Below, piece by piece: positions 1 through 8,800 of a stretch of DNA of 64,000 nt (position 1 is its first letter; each line of letters opens with the position of its first letter). The stretch is taken from assembly GCF_023156505.1 (NCBI RefSeq), contig NZ_JALNMJ010000002.1:62001-126000 (forward strand). Direction: 5' to 3'. The translations under genes were made by a program, and so were the position numbers. This DNA comes from Roseibium sediminicola. Lineage in GTDB: Bacteria; Pseudomonadota; Alphaproteobacteria; Rhizobiales; Stappiaceae. The notes under the pieces were generated by a model that worked only from the letters and a program-made list of their open reading frames with translations, was not told the origin of the DNA and searched no databases.

Positions 1-454
1 TCACGACATGCGCCGGAAAAACGGCACACAAATACCCGTCTCCCGGCTTTGGCTGAAAAGGCGCGGAAGCGGTACGCGGATACTGGTGGATTTGGATGAC
101 CGGAGCGCCCGGAAGGGCTCCGACTACGCACATCGCAATGATTAGGAAACTAATGTAAATGAATTCTTAAGGTCAAGGCGCGAGTGACAACAGCTAGTGC
201 CGAGATTGTGGGCAAACGCAAAATATTGTGTGCTGGTGTGGATAGTGGGGAGCGGAGTGGGGACGGCCTGGAGCCTAGGAAATTAGCGCTTGCTTTCCAG
301 GCGAAGGAGTGCCCGATCCAATGGCAGCGATCCCTGTGGATGAGGATAGATCGAATTTTATGAAAATTTGAAGAAAATGGCGCTGACCAATTTGAACCGG
401 GTTTAAGCCGGGTCTGGTTTTATGCGGAACCGTTAGGGAAAGGGTCCGCATTTC
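1..454. other. Intergenic region with no recognisable gene
   Basis: No reading frame here has a plausible start, ribosome binding site and protein-like composition, and I recognise no RNA gene. The stretch around 140-240 is more A+T-rich than the rest of the window and probably includes the promoter of the response-regulator gene that starts at 455. I cannot place a confident -35/-10 pair. Confidence 0.5.
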
Positions 455-1183
455 ATGAAACATCACGCCGCTTTCGGACTTGCGATGGAGGACATCGATG
501 CTGTCGTCGTTGAGGACAGCAAACCGATGCAGACGATTCTCCGGTCGATTCTTCTGAGCTTCAAGGTCGCGCGGGTGCGGGTCTTTGATTCGGTCGACGA
601 GGCGCTTGAAGCGAGCCTTGCCGAACCGCCCAATGTGATTCTCACCGACTGGCGCATGGCGCCGACCTCGGGCTATCAGTTCCTGCGGCTGGTGCGGCAC
701 CGGCACATGGAGCCGCTGTGTTATGTGCCGATCCTGTTCATCACCGCCCATGGCACGCGGCCGCTGGTCGACAAGGCTTTGAGGGCAGGGGCCCATCACG
801 TCCTGGTCAAGCCAGTGTCGCCGTCGACCCTGTTCAAGCGCCTGCGCTGGCTTTTGAACGACGACCGGCCGATGATCCTGGAGCATTCCGGCTTCTACAA
901 CATCTATGGCATCCAGAAGACGATGGACGAACAGGCGGAGAAGATGCAGTCGCTTGCCGGCGCGCGCCTCCACCATCGAATCGCCACCCAGAAGCGGGCG
1001 GAAGTGGAAGACGCGGTCGAGGCCGCCTTCGACAAGAAGGAGCCGGAACCGCGGAACGCCTTTGCCAGCACACGCAAGGGCAGGGCGAAGGACGAGCAGC
1101 AGGACAAGCCCAGGCAATCGGCCGCCGCGAGACACATCCGCAACGCCGGTTTCGCCGCCGTCAAGGGCATAAAGGTCCACTGA
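455..1183 (+). CDS. CheY-like response regulator (receiver domain with basic/charged tail)
   Basis: A 242-residue protein with one receiver (REC) domain at about residues 14-135. The acidic pocket is E20/D21, the expected phospho-acceptor is D65 in ILTDWRM, the switch threonine is T97 and the conserved lysine is K119 in the LVKP motif, so phosphorylation looks possible. After about residue 140 there is no DNA-binding or enzymatic domain that I recognise, only a charged, probably helical and then disordered tail rich in Lys, Arg, Glu and Ala. It is therefore a single-domain regulator that probably acts by protein-protein contact. The start at 455 is supported by the purine-rich GGGAAAGGG upstream; an internal ATG at 485 is possible. 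No histidine kinase lies nearby, so its partner is unknown. Confidence 0.85.
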   Translation: MKHHAAFGLAMEDIDAVVVEDSKPMQTILRSILLSFKVARVRVFDSVDEALEASLAEPPNVILTDWRMAPTSGYQFLRLVRHRHMEPLCYVPILFITAHGTRPLVDKALRAGAHHVLVKPVSPSTLFKRLRWLLNDDRPMILEHSGFYNIYGIQKTMDEQAEKMQSLAGARLHHRIATQKRAEVEDAVEAAFDKKEPEPRNAFASTRKGRAKDEQQDKPRQSAAARHIRNAGFAAVKGIKVH

Positions 1184-1377
1184 AATCCTGTCCTTTGTCC
1201 GGCCATTGCCAATGCGGCTGCGGCACAAGGACCGAACGCCGATATTCCCGCGCTTTTTAGGGACTTGCGTCTGGACAGACGCGGTTGTTGCCGCCATAGT
1301 CCGCGAAATTCCTCTGGGCTCTTTCCGGGGGAACACCGCGCGTTTCCGATTTGCAATCAAGGGACCTTCTAAGGGCC

Positions 1378-1764
1378 ATGAAAACACTGCTCCTCGAATT
1401 CTTCACCTGGTGGAACGGCCAGACCATGGGCACCCGCTTCTTCACGTGGCGCAAGGGTGAGTTTGTCGGGGAAGACGAGTTCGGCAACAAGTACTACAAG
1501 GAACGCGCCGGCAAGAAGCGCTGGGTGATCTATAACGGTGTCGCCGAAGCGTCCTCCATTCCTCCGGGCTGGCACGGCTGGATGCATCACCGCGTCGACA
1601 CGCCGCCAACGGAAGAAACCTATCACGCCAAACACTGGCAGCAGCCGCACAAGGTCAACCCGACCGGCACTCCGGGCGCCTATCGCCCGCACGGCTCGAT
1701 CCTGACCCCGGAAAAACGCCCCGAGGTCACCGGCGACTACGAGGCCTGGACCCCGGGTAACTGA
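1378..1764 (+). CDS. NADH:ubiquinone oxidoreductase accessory subunit, NDUFA12 family
   Basis: A 128-residue homologue of the NDUFA12 (B17.2) accessory subunit that alphaproteobacteria share with mitochondrial complex I. The family pattern is clear: an aromatic N-terminus (FFTWWNG, TRFFTWRKG), then VGEDEFGNKYY, then RWVIYNG with the PPGWHGWMHH block, and a proline-rich end. It is predicted to be soluble and to bind the membrane/peripheral arm interface of complex I, whose main operon starts at 45434. ATG 1378 is preferred over an upstream in-frame codon because AAGGG directly precedes it and the homologous region starts there. A strong terminator follows. The gene stands away from the nuo operon, as is usual in this class. 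Confidence 0.93.
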   Translation: MKTLLLEFFTWWNGQTMGTRFFTWRKGEFVGEDEFGNKYYKERAGKKRWVIYNGVAEASSIPPGWHGWMHHRVDTPPTEETYHAKHWQQPHKVNPTGTPGAYRPHGSILTPEKRPEVTGDYEAWTPGN

Positions 1765-1793
1765 TCAGCGAGCGACCCGCGCGACATTCGATG

Positions 1794-1820
1794 AGCCCCG
1801 CAAATGCGGGGCTTTTTGTT
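1794..1820 (+). terminator. Rho-independent terminator after the NDUFA12 gene
   Basis: Perfect 8-bp stem AGCCCCGC/GCGGGGCT with an AAAT loop, followed by TTTTTG and more T. It begins 30 bases after the NDUFA12 stop codon. Confidence 0.88.
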
Positions 1821-1839
1821 TTCGGAGACCCTCACGGTC

Positions 1840-1873
1840 GTCATCCCGGACGCAGCGCAGCGAAGATCCGGGA
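1840..1873 (-). repeat. Short GC-rich intergenic repeat, copy 1 (inverted)
   Basis: On the minus strand it reads TCCCGGATCTTCGCTGCGCT and continues to CCGGGATGAC. It shares the TCCCGG...GCGCTGCG...CCGGGATGAC plan with the copies at 1937 and 2136 but is in the opposite orientation. The ends (TCCCGG/CCGGGA) can pair, so each copy can fold into a hairpin, as in REP-type elements. Confidence 0.7.
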
Positions 1874-1936
1874 CCGGGGTGCCGAGGACCAATCGAATGT
1901 ATGTTTCCGTCAGACGCCAGACTTGTGGCTCCCCAG

Positions 1937-1968
1937 TCCCGGCTCGCGCTGCGCTTGGCCGGGATGAC
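1937..1968 (+). repeat. Short GC-rich intergenic repeat, copy 2
   Basis: TCCCGGCTCGCGCTGCGCTT followed by GGCCGGGATGAC. It faces copy 1 across about 60 bases, so the pair could form a larger inverted structure. Confidence 0.7.
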
Positions 1969-2135
1969 GCAAGTGAGGGTGGGGGGATCAGGGCCTCGTG
2001 AGTGAACCACAGCCGTGCAGCTGCACTCTTATCAGCCCGGGCGAGTGAAGTGAGACCCGAGCCCCACTCATCATTTCCAGAGCGTTTCGATCCTGCAAGT
2101 GGTTTTCTGACGCCAGCAGATCATTAGCGAGCGAG

Positions 2136-2168
2136 TCCCGGATCGGCGCTGCGCTTGACCGGGGTGAC
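2136..2168 (+). repeat. Short GC-rich intergenic repeat, copy 3
   Basis: TCCCGGATCGGCGCTGCGCTT-type core ending CCGGGGTGAC, in the same orientation as copy 2 and ending 11 bases before the aat stop codon region. Confidence 0.68.
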
Positions 2169-2179
2169 ACCTGATCCGC

Positions 2180-2860
2180 CTACCGCGCCTTCCAACTGTC
2201 GAGAACGTCCAGGATCTCCGCGCCGCAAGCATGGGGGGAGAGGGCGTAGAAATCGGTTTCCAGTTTGAGGGCGTCCGAGAGCCTCGTGTTGTAGTCCGCC
2301 TGGGTGACTTCCATCGTGCCGAACCTGCTGAGGTGGTCCGTCACGAACTGGGTGTCGAGCAGGGAATAGCCGCCGACGATCAGCCGGGCGACCAGATGGG
2401 CCAGACAGACCTTGGAGGCGTCCGTCCGGAACGTGAACATGCTCTCGCCGAAAAACGCCCCGTTCAGGCTGACGCCGTAAAGACCGCCGACCAGCTCGCC
2501 GTCCTGCCAGGCTTCGATCGTGTGGCAATAGCCCATGTCGAAGAGTTCGCCGTAGAGGCGGCGGATCTCGCGGTTGATCCAGGTTTTCTGCCGCCCGGGC
2601 ATGGGCTCGGCGCAGCCGTCGATGATGCCTTGAAAATCCGTGCTCACCCGGATCTCGAAAACGTCATTGCGGATCGTGCGGCGCAGGCGCCGGGGCAGGT
2701 GGAAACTGTCAAAAGGGAGAATGCCGCGGCGTTCCGGTTCGAGCCAGAACAGGCCCGGATCGTCCGCGGACTCGGCCATCGGGAACAGGCCGCAGGCATA
2801 GGCCTTGAGAAGCACCTGCGGCGTGATTTCCATGACGATGTCGTCTTTGTAACCTGCCAT
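2180..2860 (-). CDS. aat: Leucyl/phenylalanyl-tRNA--protein transferase
   Basis: Transfers Leu or Phe from its tRNA to the N-terminal Lys or Arg of proteins, marking them for the ClpS/ClpAP branch of the N-degron pathway. The 226-residue length is normal. Family blocks are present in order: [10 protein letters not shown] near residue 18, [22 protein letters not shown], the TWIN motif, the GYCHTIEAW block, [22 protein letters not shown], and SLLDTQF near the end. It lies downstream of accB-accC on the same strand with a 51-base gap and is probably co-transcribed with them. The start at 2860 has only a weak ribosome binding site; ATG 2833 is an alternative. Confidence 0.95.
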   Translation of the reverse strand: MAGYKDDIVMEITPQVLLKAYACGLFPMAESADDPGLFWLEPERRGILPFDSFHLPRRLRRTIRNDVFEIRVSTDFQGIIDGCAEPMPGRQKTWINREIRRLYGELFDMGYCHTIEAWQDGELVGGLYGVSLNGAFFGESMFTFRTDASKVCLAHLVARLIVGGYSLLDTQFVTDHLSRFGTMEVTQADYNTRLSDALKLETDFYALSPHACGAEILDVLDSWKAR

Positions 2861-2879
2861 TTGGTCTCACTGTCCAAGC

Positions 2880-2902
2880 GCCGGGGGGGCTGGGCCCCCG
2901 GC
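2880..2902 (-). other. GC-rich hairpin between accC and aat
   Basis: Inverted repeat of about 8 bp (GCCGGGGG with CCCCCCGGC) in the 51-base gap between accC and aat. There is no T-tract on the transcript side, so it is more likely a processing or attenuation hairpin than a full terminator. Confidence 0.4.
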
Positions 2903-2911
2903 CTCTGTCGG

Positions 2912-4258
2912 TCAGCTGGACTTCGTAGCCAGGTATTTTTCCAGCCAGTGGATGTCGTACTGACCGTTCGCTATGTCCTGATTGTCCACCAAATCGCGGA
3001 AAAGCGGAATAGTCGACTTGATTTCGTCAACGACAAATTCGTCCAGGCAGCGGCGCAGGCGCATCATGCATTCCACCCGGTTGCGGCCATGCACGATCAG
3101 CTTGCCGATCAGGCTGTCGTAATAGGGCGGGATCTTGTAGCCCTGATAGACGCCTGAGTCGACGCGCACGCCCAGACCGCCCGGCGGGTGGTAATAGGTG
3201 ATCGTGCCCGGGGACGGGGTGAAATTGACCGGGTCTTCCGCATTGATGCGGCATTCGATGGCATGGCCCTCGAAAGTGATGTCGTCCTGGGTCATGTCCA
3301 GATCGCCACCGGCGGCAATGCGGATCTGCTCGTTGACGAGGTCAATGCCGGTGATCATCTCGGTGACCGGGTGTTCCACCTGCAGGCGGGTGTTCATCTC
3401 GATGAAATAGAACTCGCCATTCTCATAGAGGAACTCGACCGTACCGACGCCGCGATATTTCAGCTTGCGCATGGCGGCGGCGACAATCTCGCCGATCTCG
3501 TTGCGCTGGTCGGCATTGAGGCTCGGCGACGGTGCTTCTTCCAGAACCTTCTGGTGACGGCGCTGCAGCGAACAGTCGCGTTCGCCAAGATGCACCGCGT
3601 TGCCCTTGCCGTCGCCAAGCACCTGGATTTCGATGTGGCGCGGCTTGCCGAGGTATTTTTCCATGTAGAGCGCATCGTCGCCGAAGGCAGCCTTGGCTTC
3701 GGCGCGGGCGGTCGACAGGGCGGTGTTCAGCTCGGCCTCGGTCTGGGCGACCTTCATGCCGCGGCCACCGCCGCCTGCGGCGGCCTTGACCAGAACCGGA
3801 TAGCCGATCTCACGGGCGATCGCGTGGGCATCGTCCTGGGGCGTAACCGCACCGTCGGAGCCCGGTACCACCGGAATGCCGAGATCCTTGGCCGTCTGCT
3901 TGGCCTGGATCTTGTCGCCCATGATGCGGATATGTTCGGCCGTCGGGCCGATAAACTCGATGTTGTGAGCTTCGAGAATTTCCGCGAACCGGGCGTTTTC
4001 CGACAGGAAACCGTATCCGGGGTGGACTGCGTCGGCGCCGGTGATTTCACAGGCGGCCAGAAGCTGCGGAATGTTCAGATAGCTGTCGCGGGCAGCCGGC
4101 GGGCCGATGCAGACGCTTTCATCGGCGAGGCGCACATGCATGGCGTCGGCGTCGGCGGTCGAATGCACGGCAACGGTTGGGATGCCGAGTTCCTTGCAGG
4201 CGCGCAGAATGCGCAGGGCGATCTCGCCGCGATTGGCAATGAGGATTTTGGAGAACAT
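2912..4258 (-). CDS. accC: Acetyl-CoA carboxylase, biotin carboxylase subunit
   Basis: ATP-dependent carboxylation of the biotin carried on AccB, the first step of malonyl-CoA synthesis. The 448-residue size is typical. Visible parts are the N-terminal domain ([28 protein letters not shown]), the ATP-grasp domain with the glycine-rich loop [12 protein letters not shown] at about 160-170, and catalytic blocks [34 protein letters not shown] and [15 protein letters not shown] precedes the ATG at a slightly long distance. It follows accB by only 15 bases, so the two are one operon. Confidence 0.98.
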   Translation of the reverse strand: MFSKILIANRGEIALRILRACKELGIPTVAVHSTADADAMHVRLADESVCIGPPAARDSYLNIPQLLAACEITGADAVHPGYGFLSENARFAEILEAHNIEFIGPTAEHIRIMGDKIQAKQTAKDLGIPVVPGSDGAVTPQDDAHAIAREIGYPVLVKAAAGGGGRGMKVAQTEAELNTALSTARAEAKAAFGDDALYMEKYLGKPRHIEIQVLGDGKGNAVHLGERDCSLQRRHQKVLEEAPSPSLNADQRNEIGEIVAAAMRKLKYRGVGTVEFLYENGEFYFIEMNTRLQVEHPVTEMITGIDLVNEQIRIAAGGDLDMTQDDITFEGHAIECRINAEDPVNFTPSPGTITYYHPPGGLGVRVDSGVYQGYKIPPYYDSLIGKLIVHGRNRVECMMRLRRCLDEFVVDEIKSTIPLFRDLVDNQDIANGQYDIHWLEKYLATKSS

Positions 4259-4273
4259 GGCCGAAGCGGCTCC

Positions 4274-4747
4274 TTATTCGACGATGATGAGAGGTTCGCC
4301 GAATTCCACCGGCTGCGCGTCGTCGACCAGGATTTCCTTGACGATGCCGGATTTGGTGGAGGGAATGTGGTTCATGGTCTTCATGGCTTCGACGATCACG
4401 ATCGTCTGGCCTTCCGTGACCTTGTCACCGACCTGGATGAAGGCGGCGGCGCCCGGTTCCGGAGACAGATAGGCCGTTCCGACCATGGGGGATGTTACGG
4501 TTGTCCCGGATTTCGCCGGTTCCGCAGCAGGTGCTGCGGCCGCGGCGGGAGCCGCAGCAGGCGCGGCAACAGGGGCCCCCATCGGCGCGGCCATGCTGAC
4601 CGGTGCATTGATCGACATCTGCCGGGCCACGCGGATGCGGGTGTCACCCTGTTCCAGCTCGATTTCCGAGAGGTTGGTCTCATCCAGAAGGACGGCGAGA
4701 TCCCGGATCAGGGCCGTGTCGAATTTCTTGTTATCATTACGCATCAT
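4274..4747 (-). CDS. accB: Acetyl-CoA carboxylase biotin carboxyl carrier protein
   Basis: A 157-residue carrier subunit that shuttles carboxybiotin between AccC and the carboxyltransferase. The N-terminal 45 residues are the family-specific head ([26 protein letters not shown]), followed by a flexible Ala/Pro linker at about 48-82 and a biotinyl domain at 84-157. The biotin-accepting lysine is K123 in the EAMKTMN motif. BirA at 61414 is the expected ligase. It is the first gene of the accB-accC-aat unit. In many related genomes aroQ directly precedes accB; here it does not. Confidence 0.97.
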   Translation of the reverse strand: MMRNDNKKFDTALIRDLAVLLDETNLSEIELEQGDTRIRVARQMSINAPVSMAAPMGAPVAAPAAAPAAAAAPAAEPAKSGTTVTSPMVGTAYLSPEPGAAAFIQVGDKVTEGQTIVIVEAMKTMNHIPSTKSGIVKEILVDDAQPVEFGEPLIIVE

Positions 4748-4986
4748 GTTTGGCTCTCATACTCGGTCCGCAAGTAACGCGGCATGCCGTTCTCCGGAAT
4801 GCCCGCTCCACATCACGTGGGGGCTGTCCCGGCCGCTCCGGAGAGACCGTTCTTAAAAAGGTCCATCCGACCGCGCAGGTGATGCCGCGTTCTTTGCTTC
4901 GCCCGGTTTTCAGGCGGACAAAGGTCTTTTGGCCCGTTTCCTGACGGGAGACGGGCCAAGCTTCTTATAGGGATTCAATTGGAACA
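4748..4986. other. Intergenic region upstream of accB
   Basis: No coding frame is convincing here. This is where the accB promoter should lie, reading on the minus strand. With the adjoining dsbA-like terminator, the whole gene-free stretch runs from 4748 to 5069. Confidence 0.45.
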
Positions 4987-5030
4987 GGAAAACCCCCGAT
5001 TTCTCATTGACATCGAGCACCGGAGGTTTC
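4987..5030 (-). terminator. Probable terminator of the DsbA-like gene
   Basis: On the minus strand AACCTCCG (5021-5028) pairs with CGGGGGTT (4991-4998), with one G-U pair and a loop of about 22 bases, followed by TTTTCC. It lies about 40 bases past the stop codon. The long loop lowers confidence. Confidence 0.5.
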
Positions 5031-5069
5031 CAACAGGCTAGATCTCGTCTCCGCGGACGCTGAACCGGA

Positions 5070-5858
5070 TCAGCAGGTTGTCTGATCGCAGTTCTGCAGA
5101 GACTTTATCTTCTCGCTGAGCTGGTCGTAGCCGACGGCGCCCATGACAACGTCGCTGCCGATCACATAGGAAGGCGTGCCGGTCAGGCCCAGGCGATTGG
5201 CGAGAGTGTAGACTTCTTCGATGGTCTGACCGGCTTCGTCGGTCTTCATGGCGATGAGCAGATCCTCTTCCGCAAGACCGGCATCGAGGGCCGCCTCGAT
5301 GGCGCTGGTGCGGTTGGCCTGGCCACGGCTCAGCAGCAGCTTTTCGTGGAATTCGCCGTATTTTTCCGGTGCGATCGTGTTCACGGCGACTGCGACCTGA
5401 GCGGCTTCCATTGAGCCTTGGCCGAGAACCGGAAATTCCTTCAGGACGACTTTCAGGTCCGGGTTTTCCTCGATCAGCTTGACCATGTCGCCATGGGCGC
5501 GTTTGCAGTAGCCGCAATTGTAGTCGAAGAACTCGACCAGGGTAACCGAGCCTTCCGGATTACCAAGAACGACCTGGCGTGTGGAGTTGAACAGGATATC
5601 GGCGCTGTCTGTCAGGGTTTGCAGGCGGGCAGCTTCCGCGGCCGCCTTTTCGCGGCGGTCCAGTTCGGTCAGCGCATCCGCGATCACTTCCGGATGTTCC
5701 AGAAGATATTCGCGCACGATTTTTTCGATTTCGCCGCGGTTGAGCTCCTGTGCGGCGGCGGGCACCGCCAGCAGCGACAGGAGCAGGGCGCAGAGCGAAA
5801 GAATACGCATCAGCGCCGGCGGACAGAGCGGCCGGATGGATTGAAGGGGGTTGGTCAT
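5070..5858 (-). CDS. DsbA-family thiol:disulfide interchange protein (periplasmic)
   Basis: A 262-residue secreted thioredoxin-fold protein of the DsbA/Com1 type. The N-terminus has a signal-peptide hydrophobic core (LSLCALLLSLLAVPAAAQ), then a helical region (GEIEKIVREYLLEHPEVI) common in this subfamily, then the thioredoxin domain with active site CGYC after VEFFDYN and the cis-Pro loop GLTGTPSYVIG. Two further cysteines sit at the extreme C-terminus (NCDQTTC), which is less usual. The start at 5858 is chosen because AAGGAG lies six bases upstream; the in-frame extension to 5885 would place that site inside the gene. Transcribed in the same direction as the M48 protease gene, 62 bases downstream of it. 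Likely role: disulfide formation or isomerisation in the periplasm. Confidence 0.9.
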   Translation of the reverse strand: MTNPLQSIRPLCPPALMRILSLCALLLSLLAVPAAAQELNRGEIEKIVREYLLEHPEVIADALTELDRREKAAAEAARLQTLTDSADILFNSTRQVVLGNPEGSVTLVEFFDYNCGYCKRAHGDMVKLIEENPDLKVVLKEFPVLGQGSMEAAQVAVAVNTIAPEKYGEFHEKLLLSRGQANRTSAIEAALDAGLAEEDLLIAMKTDEAGQTIEEVYTLANRLGLTGTPSYVIGSDVVMGAVGYDQLSEKIKSLQNCDQTTC

Positions 5859-5920
5859 CAAGGGCTCCTTGGGTGGCGATTTCATTGTACTTGCTTACGC
5901 CACCGTGCGTGTCACAGATC

Positions 5921-7348
5921 TTATCGGCGGTTTGGCATGTTAGGTGGTTTGTACGCGACAATGTCGTCCGCTTGAAGCCATGCCGGCGATCCGCGCTTCA
6001 AACTTTTTTGAGCGCGGGCGGCGTAGCGTTTCGCAGCCTGGAAATCTCCAGTCACCATCAGGCCCTTCGCAGTCGCCAGATCCGCCTCGGCGCGTTCGCC
6101 CTGACGTCCATGGGCAATCGCCAGCTGGCTGTAGGCCACACCCGAATTCGGATCGCGCTGAATGGCCTTTTTCAGGATGCTTTCTGCTTCGGGCAGGTTG
6201 GCCTTGTTGTTGGCGGCGACCAGGGCATATCCGAGCCAGACCATGAATTGCGGTTCATCGGGTTTGAAGGAAAGCGCCTTGCGGAATGGGGCAATGGCGC
6301 TCTTGGGATCGCCGCCTTCCAGGAGGGCCTGGCCTTTCAGCTCGTAATAATAGGGATTGTTTGGCTGCGTCCGGATCAGGGCGTCGATTTCCTTGACAGC
6401 GCCCTTGCCACGGCTCTTCATCGCGGCCACAGCGCGCGCATATTGTGCCGGCGGGCTTTTGTCGCTTCGCGGGTAAGCACGCATCGTGGCCGACGGGTGG
6501 TTGGTAAACGCAAACAGCTTGGCTCGTACCAGATCATGCCGGTATTGCAGGACATAGTCCTCGGGTTGATTGAAATATTTCGACTTTTCCGCCTCACGCA
6601 GAAGGCCGTTGTACCGGTCCTGGGCCATCGGGTGGCTTTGCGCGTAAGGGTCGGAGTATTGGCTCTGGAACATCTGTTGTTCCGACATGCGCTGGAAGGT
6701 CTTGAGCATGCCGCGCGCGCTCTGGCCGGTGGCGTTCAGGTATTTGAGGGCAGCACGGTCGGCTGCGGCTTCCTCGCCGCGCTGATAGGCCAGAAGCGAG
6801 CGCCGGCCGACGGAACCGGATCCCATGATGATGGCGCCGCCGCTGCCGGCGACATCGCTAGACCCGGCGGCGGCCCCGGCGGCGGCCGCGCCCGCGCCGA
6901 CGATCATGCCGATTACCGACATGATTTGCGCATTCGCGGCGGCCGAGCGCAGGCGCACCAGGTGGCGGCCCGCGATATGGCCGCTTTCATGGGCAATCAC
7001 ACCAATGACCTCGCTGGGCGCTTCGGCCTCCATGAGCACACCGATATTGATGAACATGCGCCGGCTGTCGGGCACGAAAGCGTTGAAGCTCTTGTCATTG
7101 ACCAGAATGATCTGGGGTTCGGAATTGGAAATTCCGGCGACCTTGAAAATCGGCTTGGCATAGTCGCGCAAAAGCGCTTCGGCTTCCGCGTCGCGCACAA
7201 GGGGCAGCTTGCCGCGCTGCGCATTGGCCGGCGTGATGGCGACCGGCAGGACCAGTGCGGCGGAACACGCCAGCGCAACCGCGTTTCGAAGCACGCGGCT
7301 TGCGAAACGCCGATGTGAATGAGAAAGGCCAGACACAGAACGCGTCAC
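5921..7348 (-). CDS. M48-family periplasmic metalloprotease with TPR domain (BepA/YfgC-like)
   Basis: A protein of about 475 residues with a signal peptide (AVALACSAALVLPVAITPANAQ), an M48 zinc-protease domain with the HESGH motif in VIAHESGHIAGRH, the downstream EEAAADRAAL block holding the third zinc ligand, and TPR-type helical repeats in the C-terminal third (NNPYYYELKGQALLEGGDPK; DEPQFMVWLGYALVAANN). This is the BepA plan; BepA works in quality control of outer-membrane protein assembly in Escherichia coli. The start is uncertain. GTG 7348 follows a GGAG at a suitable distance and gives a sensible signal peptide; ATG 7384 and TTG 7435 are in-frame alternatives. Confidence 0.9.
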   Translation of the reverse strand: MTRSVSGLSHSHRRFASRVLRNAVALACSAALVLPVAITPANAQRGKLPLVRDAEAEALLRDYAKPIFKVAGISNSEPQIILVNDKSFNAFVPDSRRMFINIGVLMEAEAPSEVIGVIAHESGHIAGRHLVRLRSAAANAQIMSVIGMIVGAGAAAAGAAAGSSDVAGSGGAIIMGSGSVGRRSLLAYQRGEEAAADRAALKYLNATGQSARGMLKTFQRMSEQQMFQSQYSDPYAQSHPMAQDRYNGLLREAEKSKYFNQPEDYVLQYRHDLVRAKLFAFTNHPSATMRAYPRSDKSPPAQYARAVAAMKSRGKGAVKEIDALIRTQPNNPYYYELKGQALLEGGDPKSAIAPFRKALSFKPDEPQFMVWLGYALVAANNKANLPEAESILKKAIQRDPNSGVAYSQLAIAHGRQGERAEADLATAKGLMVTGDFQAAKRYAARAQKSLKRGSPAWLQADDIVAYKPPNMPNRR

Positions 7349-7570
7349 CGTAAGTAGTCTCCAATCCAAGGCAGGGCGCTTCATCCAAGCGCATAATCGT
7401 GTGGCGAAGGTATGGAGCGGCGCGGTCCGGGTCAAGAAATCCCCACTTACAAAACTGTCATGTGGACAGCGCAGGCCCGGTTTTGAGTTTCTGCGGGCCG
7501 TCCACGCATTGCATCGGCGTTGAAAATTCGCGATAGGGAAGGTTCCTCACAGACCCGCCAGCAGGATCCA

Positions 7571-8734
7571 ATGACCCATTCAGCGTTTCAACCGTCCCGT
7601 CGCAGCGACGTTGCCCCCTTCATCGCCATGGATGTTCTGGCCGAGGCGGCGAGGCTGGAGGCGGAGGGACGGAAGATCGTCCACATGGAAGTCGGTCAGC
7701 CCTCAGCGCCTGCGCCGCAGGCAGCTCTTGAAGCCGCGCGCCAGGCTTTGGAACACGGCCGGCTCGGCTACACCGAAGCCCTTGGTATCGCGCCGCTGCG
7801 CCGGGCGTTGTCAGCCCATTACAGAAGCACTTATGGCGTCGATGTGCCCAGCGGGCGGATCATGGCCACCACAGGGTCGTCCGCCGGCTTCAACCTGGCT
7901 TTTCTTGCTGCTTTCGATCCGGGTGACAGGGTGGTTCTGACAGCGCCCGGTTATCCGGCCTACCGCAACATTCTGAAAGCGCTTGGACTGGTGCCGGTGG
8001 AGATCGAGGTTGGCGCCGAAACACGCTGGAGCCTGACACCCGAGCATCTGGACAAGGCCCAGGCGGACGGGCCGGTAAGGGGCGTCCTGGTGGCAAGTCC
8101 CGCCAATCCGACCGGCACCATGATGACACCGGACGCGCTCGATGACCTGGTCCGTTATTGCGAGGATGCCGGCATTTGGTTCATTTCGGACGAGATCTAC
8201 CACGGACTGGACTATTCAAGCGGTCAGAAGACCGCGCTTGAGACGTCGCAGAACGTCATCGTGATCAACAGTTTCTCGAAATACTACTGCATGACGGGCT
8301 GGCGGATCGGCTGGATGGTGTTGCCGGAGCAACTGGTCCGGCCGACGGAGCGCATCGCGCAAAGCCTCTATATCTCGCCACCGGAACTTTCGCAGATAGC
8401 GGCAACAGCGGCACTTGGCGCCGTCCAGGAGCTGGAGGCCGTCAAGGCGGTCTACGCCGCCAATCGCGATCTTCTGGTCTCGGGTCTCCCCAAGGTTGGC
8501 CTCGACAAGCTGCTGCCCGTCGATGGAGCCTTCTACATCTACGCCGATATCAGCCGTTTCAGCAGCGACAGCCTGGCTTTTGCCCGCCAGATGCTGCAGC
8601 AGGCAGGTGTCGCCGCGACGCCAGGCGTCGATTTTGACCCGGTGCACGGACATGATTTCCTGAGGTTTTCCTTCGCCGGCGCGCATGACGACATGAAGGA
8701 AGCACTGGAAAGACTGTCCGGCTTTCTGTCCTGA
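7571..8734 (+). CDS. Pyridoxal-phosphate-dependent aminotransferase, class I/II
   Basis: A 387-residue fold-type I aminotransferase. Features in order: an N-terminal VGQPS block that contacts substrate, GYTEALGIAPLRRAL, a phosphate-contact region TTGSSAGFNLAF, the conserved SPANPTGT, the cofactor aspartate and tyrosine in ISDEIYHGLDY, the catalytic lysine in SFSKYYCMTGWRIGW, and the C-terminal arginine region LRFSFAGAHDDM. The substrate cannot be told from sequence alone; aspartate or another amino acid and a 2-oxoacid are the usual partners. ATG 7571 with AGGA nearby is preferred over an in-frame TTG at 7520. Divergent from the M48 gene and convergent with rne. Confidence 0.92.
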   Translation: MTHSAFQPSRRSDVAPFIAMDVLAEAARLEAEGRKIVHMEVGQPSAPAPQAALEAARQALEHGRLGYTEALGIAPLRRALSAHYRSTYGVDVPSGRIMATTGSSAGFNLAFLAAFDPGDRVVLTAPGYPAYRNILKALGLVPVEIEVGAETRWSLTPEHLDKAQADGPVRGVLVASPANPTGTMMTPDALDDLVRYCEDAGIWFISDEIYHGLDYSSGQKTALETSQNVIVINSFSKYYCMTGWRIGWMVLPEQLVRPTERIAQSLYISPPELSQIAATAALGAVQELEAVKAVYAANRDLLVSGLPKVGLDKLLPVDGAFYIYADISRFSSDSLAFARQMLQQAGVAATPGVDFDPVHGHDFLRFSFAGAHDDMKEALERLSGFLS

Positions 8735-8754
8735 CGGCGTCCTGAACAGGGCAA

Positions 8755-8783
8755 CAAAAAAGGCGGCCAGAAGCCGCCTTTTC
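8755..8783. terminator. Bidirectional terminator between the aminotransferase gene and rne
   Basis: Stem AGGCGGC/GCCGCCT around a CAGAA loop, with six A before and four T after, so it can work for both converging genes. Confidence 0.85.
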
Positions 8784-8800
8784 ACTGATGGAATGCCGTC

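Larger units (their letters stand above)
1765..2179. other. Repeat-filled intergenic gap, no gene
   Basis: This 415-base gap separates NDUFA12 from aat. It holds the terminator and three copies of a short GC-rich repeat, listed separately. The short open frames here follow the repeats and have no ribosome binding sites, so I call no gene. From memory of related genomes a DUF2155 gene often sits between NDUFA12 and aat; nothing resembling it remains. Confidence 0.6.

Noticed and set aside
275..1387. Long minus-strand open frame (370 codons) across the response regulator
   Set aside because: It mirrors the response regulator on the other strand; its translation is Arg/His-rich and unlike a protein, a usual artefact in high-GC DNA.
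1794..2168. Remnant of a DUF2155 gene
   Set aside because: No translated segment in any frame resembles that family; the DNA is accounted for by a terminator and repeats.
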